A stretch of 64,000 nt of DNA from NCBI RefSeq assembly GCF_019904235.1, contig NZ_CP063202.1:1922001-1986000 (forward strand), in the 5' to 3' direction. The position numbers and the translations under genes are program-made. Of the stretch, positions 1 to 7,177 are shown one piece after another (positions within the stretch are counted from its first letter, which is position 1; each line of letters opens with the position of its first letter). The notes under the pieces are model-generated. The model saw nothing but the letters and a program-made list of their open reading frames with translations. It was not told the DNA's origin and did no database searches. Origin of the DNA: Erythrobacter sp. SCSIO 43205 (lineage in GTDB: Bacteria; Pseudomonadota; Alphaproteobacteria; Sphingomonadales; Sphingomonadaceae).

Positions 1-166
1 GGGCATTCATGACTTCGGGCGTGGGCATGGCACCCTTCCTTTCCGATATGATGTTGAGGCACTGCATTGAGCAGGCGTGCTTGGTTGGGGGGCGGTCGAA
101 TGCGGGGATGTCGATGCGGGTGAAGGCGAAGCCGCGCGCGGCGCGGCGGCAGACTGCGCAGGTCAT
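1..166 (-). CDS. Small Cys-containing phage protein, 3' end outside window
   Basis: Open frame of at least 55 codons that runs off the left edge. Its ATG overlaps the TGA stop of the helicase gene (ATGA), the coupling used throughout this leftward operon, which is the main reason to believe it. It carries a CxxC pair at residues 3 and 6 and a CxxxC pair at 32 and 36, which could bind a metal. I do not recognise the family. It is probably another member of the early recombination/replication operon. Confidence 0.55.
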   Translation of the reverse strand, partial: MTCAVCRRAARGFAFTRIDIPAFDRPPTKHACSMQCLNIISERKGAMPTPEVMNA

Positions 167-1770
167 GCCACTTTCCTTTCGGATGCAGGCTCGAATTGAT
201 AAGCGGTAACGCGGTCGTACTTGCCTTCGCGCTTCACCCGGATCGCAGACGGCTCGGCAACCTCACCGGCCCGCTCAATGGCCTCGGCAACGGTCGTAGG
301 GACCGGCGCACCGGCCCGCCGCAACCACCAGCCCTCGGCTTTCTGGCGAGCGTATCCTTCATGCTCCAGGCACACCCATTCGCGATGCACGGTGAGCCCA
401 CAGACGTACTCGACGCGCAGCGACGTTGGCTTGCCCGGCTTGGCGTGGGCGCGATACCGGACTTGCGAAACCTCAAGCCATTCCGGCTCGACCGACAGGA
501 TCGGCTTTGCGTCGGGCGTGACGGTCACAACCTTTTCAGGCGGCGGATATTCAAAGCCGCACGCGGGGCACACGCTGCTAGCCGTGCCGGTTGCGCATCC
601 GCATTCGGGGCATTCCTTAACCGGCGCAGAGCCTTCGCCTTTCCCCGCCTTGCTTGCGGGCAGAAACGGATCATCGAACGGCCCGTGTCGCGCGATATTG
701 CCGCCGAAATCGAGAACAAGGCAATCTGTCTTGCCTGTCTCTGGTGAAAGGCGGGTGCCTCGCCCAACCATTTGGATATAAAGGCCGGTCGATTGCGTCG
801 GTCGTGCCAGTGCAATCAAATCGACATGGCGGGCGTTAAAGCCGGTGGTGAGGACTTGCATAGAAGTCAAAAAGCGAAGTTGTCGGGCTTTAAATTGTCC
901 GATGATGCTGTCGCGCTCGCCCTTGTCCATTTCACCCGTGATCGTCGCGCCGGAATAGCCACGCTCGCGCAACGCTTCGGTCAAAGCTTCGCAATGTGCG
1001 ACCGAGCAGCCGAACGCGAGCCAACCGGCACGATCCTGTCCGGCCTCGACAATCCGGTCAGCAATGGCGTTTGTGGTTGCAGGGTCCATCGCCGCGTTTT
1101 CAAGCTGTGAAGCGATGAATTCACCGGCGCGCACACCAACGCCGCTCGTGTCGATTTGAGCTTGCTGGCGATAAGTGCGCGGCGGCGAGAGAAAACCCTC
1201 GTCGAATAATTCCCGCACATTGGTATCATGCGCAATGCCGTCGAACATGGCCTCCTGCCCTTCGTGCAGCAATCCACTATCGAGGCGAAAGGGTGTGGCA
1301 GTTAGACCGATGATTTTGACGTAAGGGTTGATCGTTTTGAGATCGGCAAGGAAGCGCCCATACATGGTATTCGACTTGCGCGGGATCAGGTGCGCCTCAT
1401 CGACCAGAACCATGTCAATCCGGCGCGGCAAATCGTATGCTTTACGATGGATGCTTTGGATTGAGGCAAACGTGATCGCCTTGCCCATTTCGCGCCGGTT
1501 GAGGCCAGCGGCATAAATTCCGACCGGCGCATCAGGCCAAAGCCCGATCATCTCAGCAGCGTTTTGTTGGATTAACTCGCGAACGTGGGCAAGGATCAAG
1601 ATGCCCGCACTTGGATCAACCTGGCATACACCCTTGCACCATTCGGCGATCACAAGGGACTTGCCCGCGCCCGTGGGGAGAACGGCAAGCGGATTGCCGG
1701 TGTGGCGCTCAAACCAGTGCCAGAGATCGGCGAGGCAGCGCTCTTGGTATGGGCGCAGAACGAGGGTCAT
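163..1770 (-). CDS. Phage superfamily II DEAD/DEAH-box helicase with C-terminal zinc ribbon
   Basis: 535-aa ATP-dependent helicase of the SF2 RecG/UvsW-like phage type, expected to remodel branched DNA or assist phage replication and recombination. Visible motifs: Walker A PTGAGKS (32-38), DEAH (124-127), motif III TATP (157-160) and motif VI QMVGRGTR (333-340). A four-cysteine zinc ribbon (C387, C390, C401, C404) follows the helicase core, then a basic C-terminal region. The start overlaps the stop of the upstream DnaA-like gene by 4 nt, and the stop overlaps the next small gene, so it is a middle gene of one polycistronic unit. Confidence 0.93.
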   Translation of the reverse strand: MTLVLRPYQERCLADLWHWFERHTGNPLAVLPTGAGKSLVIAEWCKGVCQVDPSAGILILAHVRELIQQNAAEMIGLWPDAPVGIYAAGLNRREMGKAITFASIQSIHRKAYDLPRRIDMVLVDEAHLIPRKSNTMYGRFLADLKTINPYVKIIGLTATPFRLDSGLLHEGQEAMFDGIAHDTNVRELFDEGFLSPPRTYRQQAQIDTSGVGVRAGEFIASQLENAAMDPATTNAIADRIVEAGQDRAGWLAFGCSVAHCEALTEALRERGYSGATITGEMDKGERDSIIGQFKARQLRFLTSMQVLTTGFNARHVDLIALARPTQSTGLYIQMVGRGTRLSPETGKTDCLVLDFGGNIARHGPFDDPFLPASKAGKGEGSAPVKECPECGCATGTASSVCPACGFEYPPPEKVVTVTPDAKPILSVEPEWLEVSQVRYRAHAKPGKPTSLRVEYVCGLTVHREWVCLEHEGYARQKAEGWWLRRAGAPVPTTVAEAIERAGEVAEPSAIRVKREGKYDRVTAYQFEPASERKVA

Positions 1771-2441
1771 GCCGCCCGCCTTTCAGCCGTTATTGCCTCG
1801 GCATTCTTAATCGCCTCATAAGCGGCGAGCGTTTCGGGATAGTGGCGCGAATATGGCCCAAATTGTTTGAACCAATGCAAGGCGGTGGTGTGGTTCGTGC
1901 GGCCAAGCGCGCGGGCGATCACAGTGCTGGAAAAGCCGCGCTCTCTCAGCGCTCTTGCTATCGCGATGCGCGCGCAAACGTATGGCTTGAGCCTTGATGG
2001 CCCCTTGATCGCTGTCGGTTTGATGCCGCAAATCGGGGCGACAATAAGCGCCATTTCCTTGGCTCCGATATACGTTCCGATTTGCGGGGGAAGCGTCGCT
2101 CTCTCGCGCTCTTGCTTGCTCAAGAGGCGATAGGCTCTGGCAACGCGCGGTTCAAAAAGGCTCAATCGCTCCGCGCAATCGGCGATGGTTTCCCCGCGCA
2201 TCCATGCACGCTTAACTTCGATCATCTGCGAGGCAGGGAGAGTCGTGCCTTGGCCGCGCGTAAAGCCTTTGGGCAAGTCAATGTCCAAAGCGGCGATTTT
2301 TGCTTTTACGCTGTAGGCCGTGCGGTCGAGTATCTCGCTGATAGCTGCAGGGGTGAGGCCAAGGCTTTCGCGCAAATAGCGAAGCCGCTTCTCTTCTTCT
2401 TTGGTCCAGTAGCGAGGATTTGATTTCTTTGGGGCTGTCAT
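1767..2441 (-). CDS. DNA-binding protein with DnaA domain IV-like C-terminus
   Basis: 224 aa from ATG 2441, which overlaps the upstream TGA; an in-frame GTG lies 9 nt further upstream. The N-terminus (about 10-60) looks like a helix-turn-helix or Myb/SANT-like domain that starts with a WTKEEEKRLRYLR segment. The C-terminal part (about 150-200) resembles DnaA domain IV, with the basic helix and a GRTNHTTALHWF stretch corresponding to the DnaA signature GRDHSTV. There is no AAA+ ATPase core. A role in recognising a phage origin or in recruiting the adjacent helicase is inference. Confidence 0.7.
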   Translation of the reverse strand: MTAPKKSNPRYWTKEEEKRLRYLRESLGLTPAAISEILDRTAYSVKAKIAALDIDLPKGFTRGQGTTLPASQMIEVKRAWMRGETIADCAERLSLFEPRVARAYRLLSKQERERATLPPQIGTYIGAKEMALIVAPICGIKPTAIKGPSRLKPYVCARIAIARALRERGFSSTVIARALGRTNHTTALHWFKQFGPYSRHYPETLAAYEAIKNAEAITAERRAA

Positions 2442-3415
2442 AACGCGCACCCCGCAACTTCCGGCCCACGATCAACCCATTCCTCATTCGGGCGCGCGTA
2501 AATCACGTCTTCGCCGCGCGTGTCGATCTGATCCCACGGCACGAGCGAGGGCAGGAAGCGGTGCAAAGGACAACCGGCGCGCTGGTCGTCTTTGGATAGC
2601 GCGTGCCCAAACTTCGTGCAGCGCCATGTGCCGTCGCGCTCTGGCGTAACATTCAGACAGGTGCGGCAATTGCGCTCTGCGAGCACTTGCCCGTCAGCGC
2701 TTACGCCTTCGTGGCAAAGCGCGCGGAAGTCACACCATTTGCACTGGTAGAAGTCAGGCCCGCCGATGCGCTGCGGCGCGGTGTCGGTAAAGATGATGCG
2801 CTCGGCCTTGTCACGCAGCACTTGCGCCGCAACTGGATCAGCCTCGGTTCGCACGCTGGTTTCGTTGCGCCCGCCCGGCGAAGAGCAGACAAGATAATGC
2901 CGGTCCATCCCGCTATAGTGCATATAAAGCACGCCTTGCGCGTAATAGGCGGGGTTCCATTCAGCGAGCGCGGCCTTCTCGCCCACTTTGCGCTTGGCCT
3001 TGTCGAGTTCTTGCCACTTGGCTGAACATTTGCCTTCGTAAACGTGCCACGTTTTCGGCGCTTGGATCAGGCCAAGAATTGCGCCGTCGCACGAGCCTGA
3101 AAAGTGCCCGCCGAAGTCCTCAAAGCGGAATTGCTGGCCGTTTTCGTCTTTGTCGTGAAGCTCGATACCCGGTGTGGCTTGCAGCCGCGCAATCACCAAG
3201 TCCTCGGTGCGGTGGCCGTCCTCGAAGCGTTTGAGAATGGGCGCGTCGAAGTCGGGACGCTGCGCCCAGCGGAAGCTATACCAGATTTCGCGTTCGCACG
3301 GCCTGCCGATTTGGCTCATGCCGAGGTGTCCGCGATGGTACTTTTCTTGGCGCGCTTCTAGCGCCCGATCCGCAGCCTCTAGCGTCGGATCGGTAAATGT
3401 GGGAATGGCGACCAT
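2438..3415 (-). CDS. PD-(D/E)XK nuclease of Cas4/AddB type with Fe-S cysteines
   Basis: 325 aa from ATG 3415, chosen because GGAGG lies 7 nt upstream; the frame is open further upstream but with no similarity. Nuclease motifs: an Asp in the CDG segment (D110), E127-G-K129 and a following Tyr/Gln segment (YYAQ, 157-160). One cysteine (C40) plus a C-terminal trio (C225, C228, C234) fit the Fe-S cluster of Cas4 and AddB nucleases. Further Cys (C250, C253, C266, C282) may bind zinc. The likely role is end-resection exonuclease for the annealing ATPase encoded upstream. Confidence 0.85.
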   Translation of the reverse strand: MVAIPTFTDPTLEAADRALEARQEKYHRGHLGMSQIGRPCEREIWYSFRWAQRPDFDAPILKRFEDGHRTEDLVIARLQATPGIELHDKDENGQQFRFEDFGGHFSGSCDGAILGLIQAPKTWHVYEGKCSAKWQELDKAKRKVGEKAALAEWNPAYYAQGVLYMHYSGMDRHYLVCSSPGGRNETSVRTEADPVAAQVLRDKAERIIFTDTAPQRIGGPDFYQCKWCDFRALCHEGVSADGQVLAERNCRTCLNVTPERDGTWRCTKFGHALSKDDQRAGCPLHRFLPSLVPWDQIDTRGEDVIYARPNEEWVDRGPEVAGCAL

Positions 3416-3430
3416 GCCACACCTCCGATT

Positions 3431-3445
3431 TTTGTCAGTCAGGGG
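3431..3445 (-). promoter_or_regulatory. Leader repeat, copy 1 (CCCCTGACTGACAAA)
   Basis: 15-nt sequence, on the coding strand CCCCTGACTGACAAA, located between a hairpin and the Shine-Dalgarno of the nuclease gene. The same 15 nt recur exactly at 5293-5307 and with one change at 4021-4035, each time in the leader of a gene of this operon. The function is unknown. Confidence 0.6.
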
Positions 3446-3450
3446 ATGGT

Positions 3451-3483
3451 GGGCGGCGGGGAGATCAAAATTCACCGCCGCCC
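3451..3483. promoter_or_regulatory. GC-rich hairpin between DUF669 gene and nuclease gene
   Basis: Perfect 9-bp stem GGGCGGCGG (3451-3459) / CCGCCGCCC (3475-3483) with a 15-nt loop. On the coding (minus) strand it is preceded by A-residues and not followed by a U-run, so it is more likely an mRNA processing or stability element than a terminator. Read on the plus strand it is followed by five T and could stop antisense transcription. Confidence 0.5.
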
Positions 3484-3498
3484 TTTTTCGAGGCCCGC

Positions 3499-4002
3499 TT
3501 ATGCGGCGTTGCGCTTCCACGGAGGTGCGCTGCCGCCCGCAGCGGCGGTTTGCGCAGCCGGAGCCGATGCGCTGGCCTGTCCGACCGGCTTATAGGTCTT
3601 GACCGAGTTGGACGGCGAACCGAGCTGCTCAACGCCATCCTTCATATACGGCTTGGCCGGGTCGACCTTGACGACCGCAATCATCGGAATGTTATGCAGT
3701 TCGTTCGAGTCTGCGATTGCCATCTTGCCGGTGGCAACGCAGATCGCGTTGAGCGTGCGCTGCGCGATGTCGACCGCCTGCTGGTTCGGGTTGTCGAGGT
3801 TGAGGCGTTCGATGATCGTGCGACCGGCGTGTTCGCCTTCGACAATTTCGAGGTCGAGTTGCAAATAGGTGCCGTTGCGCCGCGAGTTCTCCTTCATATC
3901 GGAGTCCTTGACGATCACGCGATATTCGCCCGGAGGGACAGGCGTGTAATCGCCGCCCACATTATCGGGATCGGCCTGATAAGTTCCGCCGAGTGCTACC
4001 AT
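3499..4002 (-). CDS. DUF669 family phage protein, putative single-strand-binding role
   Basis: 167 aa, matching in composition and layout the DUF669 family of phage proteins: a compact beta-rich N-terminal region with PPGEYRVIVKDSDMKE (about 24-39), followed by a low-complexity Ala/Gly tail (about 143-160). DUF669 genes usually sit beside annealing or RecA-like ATPases, as here. A single-strand DNA-binding function is inferred from that context. The sequence is complete, starts with ATG, and AAAGGAAT lies upstream. Confidence 0.75.
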   Translation of the reverse strand: MVALGGTYQADPDNVGGDYTPVPPGEYRVIVKDSDMKENSRRNGTYLQLDLEIVEGEHAGRTIIERLNLDNPNQQAVDIAQRTLNAICVATGKMAIADSNELHNIPMIAVVKVDPAKPYMKDGVEQLGSPSNSVKTYKPVGQASASAPAAQTAAAGGSAPPWKRNAA

Positions 4003-4020
4003 TTTAAAATTCCTTTCGGT

Positions 4021-4035
4021 TCTGTCAGTCAGGGG
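4021..4035 (-). promoter_or_regulatory. Leader repeat, copy 2 (CCCCTGACTGACAGA)
   Basis: Second copy of the leader motif, directly after the TAA stop of the Sak4-like gene and 18 nt before the DUF669 start. It differs by one base from the copies at 3431 and 5293. It is placed in the short gap that also holds the ribosome-binding site. Confidence 0.6.
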
Positions 4036-4809
4036 TTAAGCAGCTTCCGCTTGGGGAGCCGCGCTCGCGCCAGCCATCGCGCCCGCAAGGGCGTTCCAGT
4101 CCAGGTCGAGTTCGGGAGGAAGGCGATGCCGGTTCTTCGCAAGGAAGGCGGGCCGCTCTTCGGTGTAAATCACGCGCTGGCCGGAGCCGACACCGCGCGT
4201 CACCTTTTTGTTGAAGCCAGCATCGGTCTTGGTTGTGTTGACCTTGAAGTTGGCGAACAGCACCATGTCGGCGTGTTCTTGCACCAGTTCCGATGCGCGC
4301 TTTTGCAGCTTGATCCCGTACCGGTCATATGGCTCGGTTTCGGGGCTGTCGAAGCGCGTGATCTGGGCGTGCGCGGTCTGAATTACCGCCATGCCCTTAT
4401 CATTGCGCAGACCATTGATTGCGTCGAGATATTCGCGCCACACGTCGAGCGCGGCGAGAAAGCCCTTGCCGTAGCCCGGCTGTTCAATATCCGCCCACGA
4501 ATTGCGGCTGCACGTCTCGGCCCAGACCAGCGGCTCAAGCCAATCGAGGCTGTCGATAATCAGCGTCTCGAAGTCGTGATCCTCGGTATAGAGCGCGCCG
4601 AACGCCTCCATGACCTCGCCAAACGTTTGCGCCTTTGGGAAAGCATCAATTGGCATATCGGACGGGTGCCCGTCCTCAAGGTCGATCAGCACCGGATTAG
4701 GAGCGTTGGCGGCGAACGTGTTTTTGCCCACGCCGTGCGGGCCGTAGAGAACGATGCGCGGGGGTTTGGGCGCGTCGATGCGGTTGAGGGATGCGAGTGA
4801 GATAGCCAT
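4036..4809 (-). CDS. Sak4-like RecA-fold ATPase (phage annealing/recombinase)
   Basis: 257 aa from ATG 4809, 1 nt after the upstream stop. P-loop GPHGVGKNT (23-31) is a Walker A with Asn in place of the usual Ser/Thr after Lys; Walker B-like LIIDSLDW follows near residue 85. The short core and the DUF669 partner fit the Sak4/AAA_24 group of phage proteins, which promote single-strand annealing or strand exchange. It is expected to act with the DUF669 and nuclease products in phage recombination. Confidence 0.8.
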   Translation of the reverse strand: MAISLASLNRIDAPKPPRIVLYGPHGVGKNTFAANAPNPVLIDLEDGHPSDMPIDAFPKAQTFGEVMEAFGALYTEDHDFETLIIDSLDWLEPLVWAETCSRNSWADIEQPGYGKGFLAALDVWREYLDAINGLRNDKGMAVIQTAHAQITRFDSPETEPYDRYGIKLQKRASELVQEHADMVLFANFKVNTTKTDAGFNKKVTRGVGSGQRVIYTEERPAFLAKNRHRLPPELDLDWNALAGAMAGASAAPQAEAA

Positions 4810-4810
4810 G

Positions 4811-5281
4811 TTATGCCGCCTCCTGCTTTGCCGCACTCACCGCAAATTGCGGCTTGCCGGTCTTGACCGTGCGGGCAGGCTCGAAAAGATCGCGCACCGC
4901 CGCAGGCCACGCCTGAAACTTGCTCTCCTTCACCGACACTTTCGTCTCGACGTATTCGGCGGGGTCCGCCTCCCACTCGTCGCGAATAGTGGCGATGGCG
5001 CTTTCGAGCCGCTCCTGATCCCAATCAACGCGCTTGGGCACAGTGATCTTGATGTCATAGTCGCCATCGGTGCGATGCGAGGTTCCAGGCGCGTTGATAC
5101 CGGCGGCATAGCGGCGCTCGAATACGCCGTGCAGCACCGCGATCATCTGCGATGCGCTGGCGAGGTGCGCGTCGGCCTGCTCTTTGAGCGCGGCCAGCAC
5201 TTCGATGGGAAGCTGGTCGAGTACGCCCGGCGGTTGGTCGGTAAGGCTATCCAGCGTCACGCTGGCCTTGTCCTGTTGCAT
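4811..5281 (-). CDS. Hypothetical phage protein in recombination operon
   Basis: 156 aa, not recognised. Acidic N-terminal half with a predicted long helix (about 25-55), then a charged segment ending in an Ala-rich tail. No membrane segment or cysteine motif. The leader has AAAGGAA and the third copy of the CCCCTGACTGACA motif. Its stop is 1 nt from the start of the Sak4-like gene, so it belongs to the same transcript and probably supports recombination or replication. Confidence 0.65.
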   Translation of the reverse strand: MQQDKASVTLDSLTDQPPGVLDQLPIEVLAALKEQADAHLASASQMIAVLHGVFERRYAAGINAPGTSHRTDGDYDIKITVPKRVDWDQERLESAIATIRDEWEADPAEYVETKVSVKESKFQAWPAAVRDLFEPARTVKTGKPQFAVSAAKQEAA

Positions 5282-5292
5282 TGTACGGTTCC

Positions 5293-5307
5293 TTTGTCAG
5301 TCAGGGG
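5293..5307 (-). promoter_or_regulatory. Leader repeat, copy 3 (CCCCTGACTGACAAA)
   Basis: Exact repeat of the 15 nt at 3431-3445, placed 11 nt upstream of the ATG at 5281, immediately before the GGAA of the ribosome-binding site. Confidence 0.6.
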
Positions 5308-5382
5308 TCGAGCTATCTTTCCGTCAGGTCTGCGTGGAGGGTTCTTGACGCGGCGAACTCGAATTCCGTGGGGGCGTTACCG

Positions 5383-5838
5383 CTACCCCGAACCCTCCTG
5401 TTCCAGCGGCGCGATGGTCACGCGGGCGATGCCCACAATGTCCTCGCGACGTTCGATCAGAATGCGGTCGTTCCAGCGGTCGTCTGCAATCGGCAGATTG
5501 GCGACGATCAAATCTTCAATGGCTTTGAGCGTGTTGCCGAGATCGCGCCTGCGGCCTTCGAGGCCCACTTCAAGCCTCACCGACAGCGGCGCTTCTTTAG
5601 GCCAGACCGGCTTGCCCGCAGCGCGCCATGCGGTCATGACGTGCCAGCGCGCTTCCTCGATCCATCCCTTGTAGAGAGCCGACTTCGCGCGCCCGCCGCC
5701 TTTGAGGTTGACGGTCAGCGCGTTGACGCTCGGCGGAATCGGAAGGTCGATGCAAAACGTTCCGCCCTTTGGCGGCGCGTCCTTTGCAATGACGTTTATC
5801 GCGCCAGTGTCGGGATTGCGGACGTTGATCTGGGTCAC
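5383..5838 (-). CDS. rusA: RusA-like Holliday junction resolvase
   Basis: 151 aa. The segment around residues 96-127 has the RusA pattern of acidic catalytic residues and Lys: RRRDLGNTLKAIEDLI, then ADDRWNDRI. The N-terminal LPIPPSVNAL is typical of the family. RusA dimers cut four-way junctions, here presumably those produced by the annealing module. The ATG overlaps the upstream stop by 4 nt. A 101-nt gap follows before the next gene and holds the third leader repeat. Confidence 0.88.
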   Translation of the reverse strand: MTQINVRNPDTGAINVIAKDAPPKGGTFCIDLPIPPSVNALTVNLKGGGRAKSALYKGWIEEARWHVMTAWRAAGKPVWPKEAPLSVRLEVGLEGRRRDLGNTLKAIEDLIVANLPIADDRWNDRILIERREDIVGIARVTIAPLEQEGSG

Positions 5839-6314
5839 GCCACCAACCTCATGCCTTCGATCCGCGAAATGAGCCCATCAAGCGAGCCGCGCGCCGAACG
5901 AAGGGTCGGCAATGCGTCAAGCAATTCCTTGGGCGTTTCGGTAGATCCGCCCGGACCATCGGGGCAGCGCATATCGCAAATCGTCGTTACCGCGCGGGCA
6001 AGGTGGCAAAGCGGATCGCTCGTATCCTTTTGCACGAGCGATGCGGTCGCGCCGTACAGCGCGTTGTAGGGGTCGAGATAAGGTGCACCGTAAACCACGC
6101 CGATGCGCGCGATGGTAAGTGCGTTGAGGTCGGTCGTGCCGTTGCGAGCGTTGACGACCGTGCCCTTCGAAACACCCAAGCGGTCGGCTGTGTCTTGGTC
6201 GGTTTCGCGGTGATCGCGCTGCACATCGCGGATAATGTTGCCGACCGCCGTTCGCAGAGAACTTTGTGTCGGCATTGGCATTGGCAGCAATACATTGTTG
6301 GATTTGTCAGTCAT
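5835..6314 (-). CDS. HTH (XRE-like) DNA-binding phage protein
   Basis: 159 aa from ATG 6314, whose ATGACTGA overlaps the TGA of the upstream ORF; longer in-frame extensions are unlikely. An XRE-type helix-turn-helix lies at about 36-68 (DTADRLGVSKGTVVNARNG). The rest, rich in Ala and Leu, is unrecognised, with a Cys pair near 112-117. The start codon lies inside an 11-nt match to the leader repeat. It may regulate the leftward operon or bind phage DNA for replication. Confidence 0.7.
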   Translation of the reverse strand: MTDKSNNVLLPMPMPTQSSLRTAVGNIIRDVQRDHRETDQDTADRLGVSKGTVVNARNGTTDLNALTIARIGVVYGAPYLDPYNALYGATASLVQKDTSDPLCHLARAVTTICDMRCPDGPGGSTETPKELLDALPTLRSARGSLDGLISRIEGMRLVA

Positions 6315-6753
6315 TGATGTCCTCATGAAAAAAGTTTTCGCCATTGCCGTCCATTCGCAGCTTCCTATGATCCGCCGCCCGTTGCGTGCTGCTTGTTCCT
6401 GCCGGTGGACGACCTTCGAAGCCGCTGGCGAGTGTCGGCTTTTGGAGGACCGCAGGGGCGGTGTTTGGTTGGCGGGTGCCGAGAGGGAGGGGGGAGGCAT
6501 CCGCCCGCGCAGTGGGATGGCTGCGCGATTGAGAAGAGAGATTGCGCTCGATGCGACGCGCCTCTCGGCGGCTCATCGCGATATGGCGCACAAAGACCGG
6601 ATCAGCCCACGGATCAAAAAGGGCTTTACGAACGGAAGCCAGCAGAGCGGCATCTTCGGACGAAAGTCGGGGAGTGCGTCCGCATTGGTTTGGGACAGCG
6701 ACGCACTCCCCATCCGAGCGCTCAAGGGAATCGAAAGCGCTTGGAATATTCAC
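6307..6753 (-). CDS. Hypothetical phage protein
   Basis: 148 aa from GTG 6753, which overlaps the stop of the 40-aa ORF upstream (GTGA). Not recognised. The first 70 residues are charged and helical; the remainder is Pro/Ser/Thr/Ala-rich and probably disordered. Support comes from the overlaps at both ends and the shared strand. Long open frames also exist on the opposite strand here, so the confidence is moderate. Confidence 0.5.
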   Translation of the reverse strand: MNIPSAFDSLERSDGECVAVPNQCGRTPRLSSEDAALLASVRKALFDPWADPVFVRHIAMSRREARRIERNLSSQSRSHPTARADASPLPLGTRQPNTAPAVLQKPTLASGFEGRPPAGTSSTQRAADHRKLRMDGNGENFFHEDIND

Positions 6754-6872
6754 GCGATATACTCCGGCACATTGTCATTGGCAGGAGTGACCACCGAGAA
6801 CCGCAACACCTTGCGGACGTGGCGACCATGAAGGGCCCGCGCATAGGCTTGGAAAGCTTCGGGCAACGTCAT
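6750..6872 (-). CDS. 40-aa ORF in leftward phage operon
   Basis: Short frame of 40 codons, ATG overlapping the TGA of the Cro-like gene (ATGA) and TGA overlapping the GTG of the next gene (GTGA). It starts MTLPEAFQAYARALHGRHVR and ends with ANDNVPEYIA. Unknown function; coupling at both ends is the evidence that it is translated. Confidence 0.5.
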   Translation of the reverse strand: MTLPEAFQAYARALHGRHVRKVLRFSVVTPANDNVPEYIA

Positions 6873-7078
6873 GCGGCCTTATCCGTCTCATATTGCGCCA
6901 TGAACCTGCGAATTTTCGCCTCTGTCTCAGGCCAAATGCGGCGCGGACGATCACGCCCTTCGCCTCGCATTTCATTGATAAGCCGCCAGTCGCCAAGCGC
7001 CTCGCGCCCGAACGTACTTTCGGCCATGTTATGACGAGCAACAAATGCCTCGATGTCTTTGAGCAGCGTGTTTTCCAT
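6869..7078 (-). CDS. Cro-like small DNA-binding regulator
   Basis: 69 aa. A short helix-turn-helix-like fold is suggested by IEAFVARHNMAESTFGREAL (9-28) followed by GDWRLINEMR and a basic stretch, the typical form of the first gene of the lytic operon in related prophages. It faces the CI-like repressor across a 99-nt operator region. The predicted -10 of its promoter ends 7-8 nt before the ATG, so the mRNA would be almost leaderless. It probably represses the repressor gene at the shared operators. Confidence 0.72.
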   Translation of the reverse strand: MENTLLKDIEAFVARHNMAESTFGREALGDWRLINEMRGEGRDRPRRIWPETEAKIRRFMAQYETDKAA

Positions 7079-7085
7079 GGCCCAC

Positions 7086-7115
7086 TTGATATGCGGGTAG
7101 TCACCCGCCCGTCAA
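7086..7115 (-). promoter_or_regulatory. Predicted leftward early promoter (pL-like)
   Basis: On the minus strand TTGACG (7115-7110), 18-nt spacer, TATCAA (7091-7086). The spacer contains operator 1. Transcription would begin at about 7079, next to the Cro-like ATG at 7078. The same arrangement is repeated at 8480-8508 for the rightward operon. Confidence 0.6.
7093..7108. promoter_or_regulatory. CI-type operator 1
   Basis: GCGGGTAGTCACCCGC, an imperfect 16-bp palindrome lying between the -35 and -10 of the leftward promoter. Same consensus as operators at 7124, 7144, 8455 and 8485. Confidence 0.7.
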
Positions 7116-7123
7116 GTAAAAAT

Positions 7124-7139
7124 GTGGGTGATTGCCCAT
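7124..7139. promoter_or_regulatory. CI-type operator 2 (weaker match)
   Basis: GTGGGTGATTGCCCAT, a degenerate version of the 16-bp palindrome, centred 31 bp from operator 1 and about 40 bp before the repressor start. Confidence 0.5.
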
Positions 7140-7143
7140 TATT

Positions 7144-7159
7144 GCGTGATTTTACCCGC
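7144..7159. promoter_or_regulatory. CI-type operator 3
   Basis: GCGTGATTTTACCCGC, with one good half-site (TACCCGC). It is centred 20 bp from operator 2 and ends 18 bp before the repressor ATG, suitable for autoregulation. Confidence 0.55.
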
Positions 7160-7177
7160 AAAGCGACAATGCAAGGC

